From positions 1 through 5,699 of the forward strand of contig JARFRJ010000303.1 of the NCBI GenBank assembly GCA_029287305.1: DNA of 5,699 nucleotides, given 5' to 3'. The position numbers and the translations under genes are program-made. A model generated the notes under the pieces. The model made no database searches. It was given only the letters and a program-made list of their open reading frames with translations, and was not told the origin of the DNA. This document shows, piece by piece, positions 1 through 5,699 of the stretch. The stretch comes from Hyphomonas sp. Lineage in GTDB: Bacteria > Pseudomonadota > Alphaproteobacteria > Caulobacterales > Hyphomonadaceae. The number at the start of each line of letters is the position of its first letter. The first letter of the stretch is position 1.

Positions 1-1
1 C

Positions 2-409
2 TGGCAAACACTGCTGAACCCGACCCCTGAAGCCGGACAAGGCCAATCGCTTTGCCTTGGCATGAAAGCCGCTTATGTCTCCAAAGCCAAAATGGCCCTG
101 ATCCTGCTTGCCGATATGCCCTTCATCACCGATGCCTATTTGGAGGACATGCTGGATGCCTATGAAGGCCATGAAGCGATCATGAGCCAAGCAGACGGCA
201 TATTAATGCCGCCGGCCATTTTCTCCGCGGCCAATGTCAAAAGTCTGATGACGCTTGAAGGAGATATCGGCGCACGTGAAGCCTTTAGCGATATGCTGCA
301 TAGCCGGATTTATATCATGAAAACAGAGATGAGCCTTGATATCGACACGCCGGAAGACCTGCAAAAAGCAGAAGAGAGCAAGTCAGGTTCAGGCGGAAAT
401 TATGCTTAG
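2..409 (+). CDS. mocA: MobA-like NTP transferase, probably MocA (molybdopterin cytidylyltransferase), 5'-truncated
   Basis: This is the C-terminal 135 residues of a MobA-like nucleotidyltransferase. The frame is open to the left edge, so the N-terminal part with the nucleotide-binding LxAGxSxRMG loop is missing. Visible family features are an NP...GQGQSL..G segment encoded just after the left edge, a [11 protein letters not shown] strand and metal-binding loop near positions 101-129, a GDIGAREAF segment, and a terminal DIDTPEDL motif. The GQGQSL segment and DIDTPEDL ending fit MocA, which transfers CMP from CTP to Moco. MobA, the GMP-transferring relative, more usually has a PGPLAG segment and ends NINTPEDL. 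The methionine codon at 62 lies inside the domain and is not the start. The gene overlaps moaA by 8 bases, which suggests translational coupling and a role in the same pathway. The family is clear; the choice of CTP over GTP is inferred from short motifs. Confidence 0.72.
   Translation, partial: WQTLLNPTPEAGQGQSLCLGMKAAYVSKAKMALILLADMPFITDAYLEDMLDAYEGHEAIMSQADGILMPPAIFSAANVKSLMTLEGDIGAREAFSDMLHSRIYIMKTEMSLDIDTPEDLQKAEESKSGSGGNYA
391..397 (+). promoter_or_regulatory. Likely ribosome binding site for moaA
   Basis: A purine-rich AGGCGGA lies 4 bases upstream of the ATG at 402, inside the end of the preceding gene. It is a weak match to the Shine-Dalgarno consensus. It supports the ATG at 402 over the in-frame TTG at 336, which would add 22 basic, non-conserved residues and lengthen the overlap with the upstream gene to 74 bases. 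Confidence 0.5.
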
Positions 410-1427
410 AAAAACCCCGCAGCCCGCGCCTTTGGTCGACAGGTTTGGCCGGCAGATCACCTATTTGCGTCTTTCTGTAACGGATCGGTGTGATTTGCGC
501 TGCACTTATTGCATGCCCCGCAACATGCAATTCCTGCCCAAAAAGGATTTGCTCAGCCTTGAAGAATTGGAACGGGTTGCCGCCGCTTTTATCTCCCGTG
601 GTGTGCGAAAAATCCGCCTGACAGGTGGAGAGCCGCTAGTGCGGCGTGGCATGGCTGACTTTATCGGCAGGCTGGGGCAGTATTTGGGGGCAGGTCTGGA
701 TGAATTGACCCTGACCACGAATGCCACACAGCTCAAAACCTTTGCACCCATTCTGAAACAGGCCGGGGTCAAGCGCGTTAATGTCTCACTCGACAGCCTC
801 GACCCTAAGACATTTGCTGAAATCACCCGTTTTAACCGCTTGGACAGTGTCCTAGATGGAATTGAGGCCGCCCGCTCGGCTGGGCTTCATGTCAAAATCA
901 ACACGGTCGCGCTGAAACAGCAAAACCGGAATGATATTCCCGATATTATGGAATGGGCGCATGCGCGCGGCCTAGATATGAGCCTTATAGAAGTTATGCC
1001 GCTGGGCGAAACCGGGGAGGATCGTTTTGACCAATATGTTCCCCTAACCATGATACGCAGTGATCTGGAGGCCCGTTACCATTTGCAGCCAGAGACGCGC
1101 GCTGACCCGCTGGGCGGCCCCTCAACCTATGTCCGGGTCAATGAGACAGGTGGCCGACTTGGTTTTATCACCCCGCTCAGCCATAATTTTTGCGCCAGTT
1201 GCAATCGCGTGCGGGTGACCTGTACAGGGCGAATTTATATGTGTCTCGGTCAGGAGGATCATATCGATCTGCGCTCTGCTCTCAGAGAATATCCAGAAAG
1301 TGATCAGACTTTGCATGCCGCCCTTGATGCGGCGCTCGGCGCGAAGCCTGAAAAGCATGATTTTGTCATCCGACAGGCTGGCGAACGCCCAGAACTTAAC
1401 CGGCATATGTCAACGACAGGGGGGTAG
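402..1427 (+). CDS. moaA: GTP 3',8-cyclase MoaA (radical SAM)
   Basis: This cytoplasmic radical SAM enzyme catalyses the first step of Moco synthesis, cyclising GTP to 3',8-cyclo-7,8-dihydro-GTP, the substrate of MoaC. The 341-residue protein is close to the E. coli length (329). Cys30, Cys34 and Cys37 (CDLRCTYC) form the CxxxCxxC site of the SAM-binding 4Fe-4S cluster. GGEP at 75-78 contacts SAM, and TTNAT (105-109) and [10 protein letters not shown] (from 126) are typical barrel strands. Cys264, Cys267 and Cys281 (CxxC then 13 residues then C) bind the second, GTP-contacting cluster. The protein ends in Gly-Gly, the conserved MoaA tail needed for catalysis in characterised homologues. The ATG at 402 was chosen because family similarity begins just after it ([19 protein letters not shown]). 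It overlaps the stop of the upstream gene by 8 bases. All key residues are present, so it should be active. Confidence 0.97.
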   Translation: MLRKTPQPAPLVDRFGRQITYLRLSVTDRCDLRCTYCMPRNMQFLPKKDLLSLEELERVAAAFISRGVRKIRLTGGEPLVRRGMADFIGRLGQYLGAGLDELTLTTNATQLKTFAPILKQAGVKRVNVSLDSLDPKTFAEITRFNRLDSVLDGIEAARSAGLHVKINTVALKQQNRNDIPDIMEWAHARGLDMSLIEVMPLGETGEDRFDQYVPLTMIRSDLEARYHLQPETRADPLGGPSTYVRVNETGGRLGFITPLSHNFCASCNRVRVTCTGRIYMCLGQEDHIDLRSALREYPESDQTLHAALDAALGAKPEKHDFVIRQAGERPELNRHMSTTGG

Positions 1428-1438
1428 ACAGCGCGGTC

Positions 1439-1687
1439 ATGGTTAAACTTCTCTTCTTTGGTAAACTCATCGATCATGTGGCGGACATGCAGATGGATAT
1501 GTCTCTACCCCAGCATGTTGAAACGACGGCTGATTTGCGTCTCTGGCTCAAAACCCATCATGATCAGGATGAGGTTTTCCTCGACCCGAGTATTCGTTTG
1601 GCGCAGAATAATGCGATTATCGCAGAACCGGCGAAGATTTCCGACAAGGATGAGATTGCCTTCTTGCCGCCTGTTGGAGGGGGTTAG
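1439..1687 (+). CDS. moaD: Molybdopterin synthase sulfur carrier subunit MoaD
   Basis: MoaD is the small ubiquitin-fold subunit of molybdopterin synthase. Its C-terminal glycine is adenylylated by MoeB and converted to a thiocarboxylate, which donates sulfur to cPMP in the MoaE active site. The 82-residue length is normal. The protein starts with the beta strand VKLLFFGKL and ends DEIAFLPPVGGG, which matches the family's FxPPVxGG tail. Three glycines end the protein where most members have Ser or Ala before the final two. The ATG lies 11 bases after the moaA stop, and a G-run encoding MoaA's own Gly-Gly tail (1419-1424) is the nearest ribosome-binding-like sequence, at a rather long distance. 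It sits directly before its partner moaE. Confidence 0.95.
   Translation: MVKLLFFGKLIDHVADMQMDMSLPQHVETTADLRLWLKTHHDQDEVFLDPSIRLAQNNAIIAEPAKISDKDEIAFLPPVGGG
1676..1680 (+). promoter_or_regulatory. Ribosome binding site of moaE inside the Gly codons of moaD
   Basis: GGAGG lies 10 bases upstream of the GTG start of moaE and is a perfect Shine-Dalgarno core. It is formed by the first two of the three terminal glycine codons of moaD (GGA GGG GGT). It supports the GTG at 1691 rather than the second GTG at 1697 as the start. Confidence 0.75.
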
Positions 1688-1690
1688 AGC

Positions 1691-2170
1691 GTGCCCGTGA
1701 CCTTGCTCAAAACGCCTTTTAACGCCGCCGAGGTATTACAGGAATTTACCAAAGAGGCTTCTGGCGCGGGCGCAATTGTCAGTTTTACAGGGCTTGTGCG
1801 GGCCACATCAACCGCAGGCGAGCGCATCACCGAGCTGCACCTTCAGGCCTATCCCCCTTTAACCGAGACCAGCATTGAACGGGCCGTCCAAAAAGCGCAG
1901 ACACTGTGGACACTGGACGCGGTGACTGTCCTGCATCGCATCGGTGATATGGTGCCTGATGAGGCGATTGTTTTTGTCGCCGCGGCGGCCAAACATCGCC
2001 GTGATGCCTTTGAGGGGGTCGATTATCTGATGGACTACCTCAAAACCGAAGCGATTTTCTGGAAAAAGGAAGCTTATGCTGACGGGGCAGCTTGGATTGA
2101 GCCGCGCGGTCAGGATTACACAGATAAAGCCCGCTGGGCACACACATCCTCTAAATTGGAGCTATCATAA
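1691..2170 (+). CDS. moaE: Molybdopterin synthase catalytic subunit MoaE
   Basis: MoaE is the large subunit of the MoaD2-MoaE2 molybdopterin synthase, which converts cPMP to molybdopterin using sulfur from MoaD. The 159-residue protein has the usual blocks: GAIVSFTGLVR (27-37), the strand ITELHLQAY (46-54), HRIG (82-85), the HR pair at 102-103, and YLKTEAIFWKKE (116-127). Lys118 and Lys125 align by eye with the catalytic Lys119 and Lys126 of E. coli MoaE. The segment before FWKKE reads TEAIF where many homologues have TEAPF or TRAPF, a mild change. Translation starts at a GTG three bases after the moaD stop, with a strong ribosome binding site inside moaD. This suggests coupled synthesis of the two subunits. 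The stop overlaps the moaB start by one base. Confidence 0.96.
   Translation: MPVTLLKTPFNAAEVLQEFTKEASGAGAIVSFTGLVRATSTAGERITELHLQAYPPLTETSIERAVQKAQTLWTLDAVTVLHRIGDMVPDEAIVFVAAAAKHRRDAFEGVDYLMDYLKTEAIFWKKEAYADGAAWIEPRGQDYTDKARWAHTSSKLELS
2158..2161 (+). promoter_or_regulatory. Ribosome binding site of moaB
   Basis: GGAG ends 8 bases before the ATG at 2170. It lies within the last codons of moaE, whose stop and the moaB start form TAATG with a one-base overlap, a layout typical of translational coupling. Confidence 0.7.
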
Positions 2171-2700
2171 TGGCCGGTATTAACCCCTCCCTTCCCTTCT
2201 ATCCGGTACGGATTGCTGTGTTGATCGTCAGCGATACGCGCACGCTGGAAACCGATACATCTGGGCATATATTGGCGACCCGCCTGCAAGAGGCCGGGCA
2301 TGAACTGGCCGACCGCGACATCGTTGCTGATGATAAAGAGGTGATCCGTATGCGGGTTGAACGCTGGATTGATAGGCCGGACATAGATGTGGTGATCACC
2401 AGTGGCGGGACGGGTCTGACGGGCCGAGATGTCACTGTGGAAGCGCTAAGCCCACTTTTTGAGAAAACGCTGGATGGGTTTTCGGTGATTTTTCATCAGG
2501 TCAGTTATCAAAGCGTTGGTCTGTCCACCTTGCAATCGCGGGCTATGGCAGGCCTTGTCAAAGGTAAGTTTATCTTCTGTCTGCCGGGCTCAAACGGGGC
2601 AGTCAAAGATGGCTGGGACAAGGTTATTTCCTATCAACTGGACAGCCGTCACAAGCCTTGTAATCTCGTCGAGCTGATGCCGCGCCTGCAAGAGGTTTGA
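2170..2700 (+). CDS. moaB: Molybdopterin adenylyltransferase, MoaB/MogA family (MoaB type)
   Basis: This MoaB/MogA-type protein activates molybdopterin with ATP to give adenylyl-molybdopterin, the substrate of MoeA. Its 176 residues include the start of the Rossmann-like domain (VRIAVLIVSDTR, 13-24), the molybdopterin-binding SGGTG loop (78-82), RDVT and EA (86-92), PLF.K..GF (95-104), the LQSRAMAG segment (121-128) and LPGS (138-141). The SRA.AG block together with the spacing around Y..VGLSTLQSRA fits the MoaB branch rather than MogA. E. coli MoaB has no established essential role because MogA does this job, but MoaB proteins in organisms lacking MogA are adenylyltransferases. No other mog-type gene is visible here, so this protein probably fills the role; that last point is inference. 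The gene is tightly packed between moaE and moaC. Confidence 0.92.
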   Translation: MAGINPSLPFYPVRIAVLIVSDTRTLETDTSGHILATRLQEAGHELADRDIVADDKEVIRMRVERWIDRPDIDVVITSGGTGLTGRDVTVEALSPLFEKTLDGFSVIFHQVSYQSVGLSTLQSRAMAGLVKGKFIFCLPGSNGAVKDGWDKVISYQLDSRHKPCNLVELMPRLQEV

Positions 2701-2706
2701 TAGATT

Positions 2707-3222
2707 ATGGCAGATTTGACCCATATCGGCGCGGATGGACGCCCCCGCATTGTCGATATCAGCCATAAATCCGATACCTCACGTCAGGCCATAGCCCGGG
2801 GCCGCATCTGGATGAGTGCCGACGCGCTGAGCCATGCCGAGACAGGCAAGACAAGGAAAGGGTCGCCGATCCACATCGCTGAACTGGCTGGCATTATGGC
2901 GGCGAAAAAAACGGCAGACCTGATCCCGCTATGTCACCCTTTGCCGCTCTCCCATGTACATGTTGAAATCAACACCGCCAGCAAGACCCAAGGCCCGGCT
3001 CTGACGGTCATCGCTACCGTCAAGACAAGCGGGAAAACCGGTGTCGAAATGGAAGCTTTGACCGCCGTTTCTGTCGCCTGTCTGACGCTTTACGATATGC
3101 TCAAATCTGTGGATAAAGGTATGCGCATTGGCGCGATTGAGCTTCTGGAAAAAACTGGCGGAAAGTCCGGCGATTACAAAAAATCCGATCTACAGGCCGG
3201 TAAGGGTTCAGACGCGTTATGA
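2707..3222 (+). CDS. moaC: Cyclic pyranopterin monophosphate synthase MoaC
   Basis: MoaC acts after MoaA, rearranging 3',8-cyclo-7,8-dihydro-GTP to cPMP with loss of pyrophosphate. Homologues are hexamers. The 171-residue protein contains VDIS.K near the N-terminus, LIPLCHPL (72-79), the GVEMEALTAVSVACLTLYD block (112-130) and the GGKSGD tail motif (151-156). Asp130 and Lys133 in YDMLKSVDK match the catalytic Asp128 and Lys131 of E. coli MoaC with a constant offset of two. The ATG lies six bases after the moaB stop, with AGAGG at 2691-2695 as a likely ribosome binding site. The stop overlaps the moeA start as ATGA. No key residue is missing. Confidence 0.97.
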   Translation: MADLTHIGADGRPRIVDISHKSDTSRQAIARGRIWMSADALSHAETGKTRKGSPIHIAELAGIMAAKKTADLIPLCHPLPLSHVHVEINTASKTQGPALTVIATVKTSGKTGVEMEALTAVSVACLTLYDMLKSVDKGMRIGAIELLEKTGGKSGDYKKSDLQAGKGSDAL

Positions 3223-4415
3223 TTGCCTTTGAGGACGCCCTCCAGCTTTTACAGAATGAAGCCCAAGCCATATCGCGCAAGCAAGAGCTGTGCCCGCTTC
3301 ATGAGGCGCAGGGACGGATTTTAGCCGCAGAGATAAGAGCGAAAGTCTCTCGCCCTCCGGCCAATGTCTCTGCCATGGACGGATATGCCATCAGATTTGG
3401 TGACCTCTCAAAGGGTGAGACAGGCCTCAAATGTATCGGCGAGGTTCCAGCAGGACGGCCCTTTGAGCCCATATTGCAACCGGGCGCGGCGGTGCGCATT
3501 TTTACCGGCGGCGTGCTACCGGACGGGGCAGATCATATCCTGCCCCAGGAAATTGTCACCCGGGACGGTGATGACATCCGTTTTGAGGATACCTCGGCCC
3601 AGCCACGCTTTGTGCGCCAAGCCGGACGGGATTTCAAGCAAGGCGATGTCCTCATCTCAGCCGGAACGCGCCTCGGCGCGGCAGAACTGGCGCTTATTGC
3701 GGCGGCCAATCAGGATACAGTTTCTGTTCTTAAACCTTTAAACATCGCGCTTTTGGCCAATGGTAATGAATTGCGCGCACCCGGATCCGATCTTGCAAAG
3801 GGCGAGCTTATCAATTCCAATCCTGCCGGCCTTGGCCCCCTCATCAGGGATTGGGGCGGGGAGGTGATCGACCTTGGCATCGCCCCGGATAATAAGGCCG
3901 CCATTAAGGAGATGCTGACAGGTGCAGATCAGGCGGATATCATTGTCCCGATAGGCGGGGCCTCGGTCGGGGCCTATGATTATATGCCCGCTGTCTTTGA
4001 CGCGCTCGGATTTACCTCGATTTTCAGCAAAATCTCTGTCCGCCCCGGCAAGCCGGTCTGGTTTGCCAAGCGTGACACACAATATGTTCTTGGCTTGCCG
4101 GGTAATCCGGCCTCTGCCTTTGTTTGTGCACACTTGTTTCTAAGGCGCTTGATTGAGGCGCAAGAGTGTTCACTACCGCTTATTCCGGCAAGGCTGACAG
4201 GCGAGCTTTCAGCGAATGGCGCACGGACGGCATTTTTGCGGGGCAAGGCTGAACTGTCACAGACCGGAGATTTTTCTGTGACCCCGCATGCCGATCAGGA
4301 CAGTTCCCTTATAACGCCGTTTCTCACCGCCAATTGCCTGATCAAGCGGGACGCGCATGCGCGTTCTATGCGTCCGGGTGACCGCGTATCTGTGATTATG
4401 ATCAAACCGCTTTGA
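3219..4415 (+). CDS. moeA: Molybdopterin molybdotransferase MoeA
   Basis: MoeA inserts molybdate into adenylyl-molybdopterin, releasing AMP and giving active Moco. The 398-residue protein has the normal length (E. coli 411) and all four domains. The N-terminal region carries SAMDGYA with Asp54, IFTGGVLPDGAD with Thr96, and GRDFKQGD (136-143). The central MoaB-like domain has the loops NGNEL with Glu184, IGGASVGAYDYM (245-256) with Asp254, SVRPGKP (273-279) and LPGNPASA (293-300). A small C-terminal beta domain ends the protein, with DSSLITPFLTANCLI at 361-375. The loop usually written TGDEL or TGNEL reads NGNEL here, but the glutamate matching E. coli Glu188 is kept. The start overlaps the moaC stop by four bases (ATGA), with AAGGG at 3202-3206 upstream. 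It is the last gene of the operon, and no U-tract terminator for this strand was seen after it. Confidence 0.96.
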   Translation: MIAFEDALQLLQNEAQAISRKQELCPLHEAQGRILAAEIRAKVSRPPANVSAMDGYAIRFGDLSKGETGLKCIGEVPAGRPFEPILQPGAAVRIFTGGVLPDGADHILPQEIVTRDGDDIRFEDTSAQPRFVRQAGRDFKQGDVLISAGTRLGAAELALIAAANQDTVSVLKPLNIALLANGNELRAPGSDLAKGELINSNPAGLGPLIRDWGGEVIDLGIAPDNKAAIKEMLTGADQADIIVPIGGASVGAYDYMPAVFDALGFTSIFSKISVRPGKPVWFAKRDTQYVLGLPGNPASAFVCAHLFLRRLIEAQECSLPLIPARLTGELSANGARTAFLRGKAELSQTGDFSVTPHADQDSSLITPFLTANCLIKRDAHARSMRPGDRVSVIMIKPL

Positions 4416-4540
4416 AAGTATGGTTTCTGTGACACCGATCCTAAAATTTGAAGCCTTCTGAGCCAATATGGAACAGATAAAGGCGCCGCAAAGCGTTTGT
4501 GCAAAAACTAACCTGTTCGTGCGTCCATCCTTACTGAAGC

Positions 4541-4572
4541 ACAAAAAAACAGGGCCGCTATAAAAGCGGCCC
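4541..4572 (-). terminator. Factor-independent terminator of glnA
   Basis: Read on the minus strand, a perfect 8-bp GC-rich stem (GGGCCGCT with AGCGGCCC, positions 4572-4552, five-base loop) is followed by TG and a run of seven T. It begins 34 bases after the glnA stop. On the plus strand the same hairpin is preceded by the A-run and followed by CGATAGAT, so it lacks a U-tract and would be at best a weak stop for moeA transcripts. Confidence 0.88.
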
Positions 4573-4606
4573 CGATAGATAAATCAGACATGATAAGTCT
4601 AATAAA

Positions 4607-5670
4607 TCAGCACTTATAATACATGTCAAACTCAACCGGATGCGGGTGGAGCTGCAGGCGGTAAACTTCTTCCATTTTCAGCTCAATATAGCCGTCAATC
4701 TGATCATCATCCATAACACCGCCCTTTTTCAGGAAGTCACGATCCGCATCCAGCGCATCAAGGGCTTCCTTCAGCGAACCGCAAACCTGCGGAATGGATT
4801 TGGCCTCTTCCGGGGGCAAATCATAAAGGTCTTTATCCATCGCATCGCCAGGGTGGATCTTGTTCTCAATTCCATCCAGACCCGCCATAAGCAAGGCGGC
4901 AAAGGCGAAATATGGATTGGCGGTTGGATCAGGGAAACGGGTTTCAAGCCGCTTGGCTTTCGGGCTGTTGCCATAGGGAATACGAATTGAAGCTGACCGG
5001 TTACGTGCCGAATAGGCGAGCATGACAGGCGCTTCAAAGCCCGGCACAAGCCGTTTATAGGAATTAGTTGAGGCATTGGTCAGCGCATTCAAGGCGCGCG
5101 CATGTTTGATAATGCCCCCAATATAATAGAGGCAGGTTTCAGACAGATCAGCATATTGGTCGCCAGCAAAAAGCGGTACGCCCTCTTTCCAGATTGACTG
5201 GTGCACATGCATGCCGGAGCCATTATCATTAAAATAGGGCTTGGGCATAAAGGTCGCGGTCTTGCCATAGGAAGCGGCAACATTATGCACAACATATTTG
5301 TAAAGCTGCAACCGATCCGCCATAGCGGTCAGGGTTGAAAACTTCATGCCAAGTTCATGCTGGGCTGGGGCCACTTCATGGTGATGCTTTTCCGGCTCAA
5401 GACCGATATCGCCCATAATGGCAAGCATCTCAGAGCGCATATCCTGTTCTGAATCAATCGGGGGAACCGGAAAATATCCGCCTTTCGGACCTGGCCGATG
5501 GCCCATATTCCCCATTTCATAAGGACGATTAGTATTAGATGGCAGTTCTGTGGAATCAAAACTATACCCGGTTTCATGCGGTTCAGTATTCCAGCGCACA
5601 TCATCAAAGACAAAGAACTCAGCTTCCGGACCGAAAAAGGCGGTATCGCCAATACCGGACTGTTTAAGAT
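4607..5670 (-). CDS. glnA: Glutamine synthetase type I, N-terminus missing (cut by end of genomic sequence)
   Basis: Glutamine synthetase makes glutamine from glutamate, ammonia and ATP and acts as a cytoplasmic dodecamer. The window holds about 353 C-terminal codons of a protein normally near 470; roughly the first 110 residues are absent. The frame stays in family alignment up to 5663 ([23 protein letters not shown]), so the GTG at 5599 is an internal valine and not the start. Visible active-site segments are [32 protein letters not shown], the region around [11 protein letters not shown], and [14 protein letters not shown]. The [11 protein letters not shown] motif has the tyrosine (codon 4823-4825) modified by adenylylation in GS-I enzymes regulated by GlnE, so that control is likely. 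The protein ends EFDMYYKC. It converges on the Moco operon and has its own terminator. A glnB-type gene often precedes glnA in alphaproteobacteria but would lie outside the window. Confidence 0.96.
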
Positions 5671-5699
5671 CTGTCTCTTATACACATCTGACGCTGCCG
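5671..5699. other. Nextera (Tn5 mosaic end) sequencing adapter, not genomic
   Basis: Positions 5671-5689 are exactly the 19-bp Tn5 mosaic end used in transposase-based libraries. Positions 5690-5699 (GACGCTGCCG) continue into the complement of the Read 1 adapter. It interrupts glnA in mid-gene and puts an immediate stop in the glnA frame. This is adapter read-through left at a contig end, so genomic sequence stops at about 5670. Confidence 0.97.

Noticed and set aside
336..401. Upstream TTG start giving MoaA 22 extra residues
   Set aside because: The added residues are basic and unlike MoaA N-termini, the codon is a weak start, and the ATG at 402 has a nearby purine-rich site and the expected family start.
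1458..1700. Open frame of 80 codons overlapping moaD
   Set aside because: It lies almost wholly within moaD in another frame, is rich in Arg, Met and Ser with no family features, and lacks a plausible ribosome binding site.
3738..4133. 131-codon minus-strand open frame opposite moeA
   Set aside because: It is antisense to a well-conserved gene and shows no domain features; it reflects the codon composition of moeA.
4482..4505. Possible moeA terminator near the CGCAAA/TTTGTG inverted repeat
   Set aside because: The stem is only six pairs including a G-T wobble, and it is followed by A-rich sequence, not a T-run, so it does not qualify as a factor-independent terminator.
4640..4990. 116-codon plus-strand open frame opposite glnA
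   Set aside because: It is an antisense shadow of conserved glutamine synthetase codons, with no recognisable motif.
5597..5599. GTG at 5599 as the start of glnA
   Set aside because: The codons upstream to 5663 continue conserved glutamine synthetase sequence ([11 protein letters not shown]), so the valine is internal and the gene is truncated by the end of genomic sequence.
5671..5689. End of a natural Tn5-type transposon inserted in glnA
   Set aside because: The mosaic end is an engineered hybrid and is followed by the library adapter sequence, not by transposon DNA.

Overview
The window carries an almost complete molybdenum cofactor (Moco) biosynthesis operon on the plus strand. A convergent, truncated glutamine synthetase gene lies on the minus strand, and the last 29 bases are sequencing-library adapter, not genome. 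The protein sequences look alphaproteobacterial: the glutamine synthetase is a GS-I type with an adenylylation site and an [10 protein letters not shown] active-site segment. That placement is judged by eye and no genus is proposed. Base composition is moderately GC-rich and even throughout, with no insertion sequences, phage genes, tRNAs, rRNAs or CRISPR repeats.

Layout: positions 2-409 hold the 3' part of a MobA-like NTP transferase, most like MocA (molybdopterin cytidylyltransferase). It is followed by moaA (402-1427), moaD (1439-1687), moaE (1691-2170), moaB (2170-2700), moaC (2707-3222) and moeA (3219-4415). All are on the plus strand, with gaps of at most 11 bases or overlaps of 1 to 8 bases, so this is one transcription unit that begins upstream of the window. 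The 191-base gap after moeA holds a factor-independent terminator oriented for the opposing gene. glnA runs on the minus strand from its stop codon at 4607 up to 5670, where genomic sequence ends.

How the genes work together: MoaA and MoaC convert GTP to cyclic pyranopterin monophosphate (cPMP). MoaD carries sulfur on its C-terminal Gly-Gly tail, and MoaE uses it to make molybdopterin. MoaB adenylylates molybdopterin, and MoeA inserts molybdate with release of AMP. The first gene then probably attaches a nucleotide (CMP if it is MocA, GMP if MobA) to give the dinucleotide form used by molybdoenzymes. The pathway from GTP to finished cofactor is therefore encoded here except for MoaD activation (MoeB) and molybdate uptake. 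No molybdoenzyme lies in the window.

I did not find a new biological system. The observations most worth a second look are the adapter at the right end and the false reading frame it creates, the tight coupling of the operon (including a ribosome binding site formed by the codons of the MoaD Gly tail), and two small departures from usual motifs in MoeA and MoaE.
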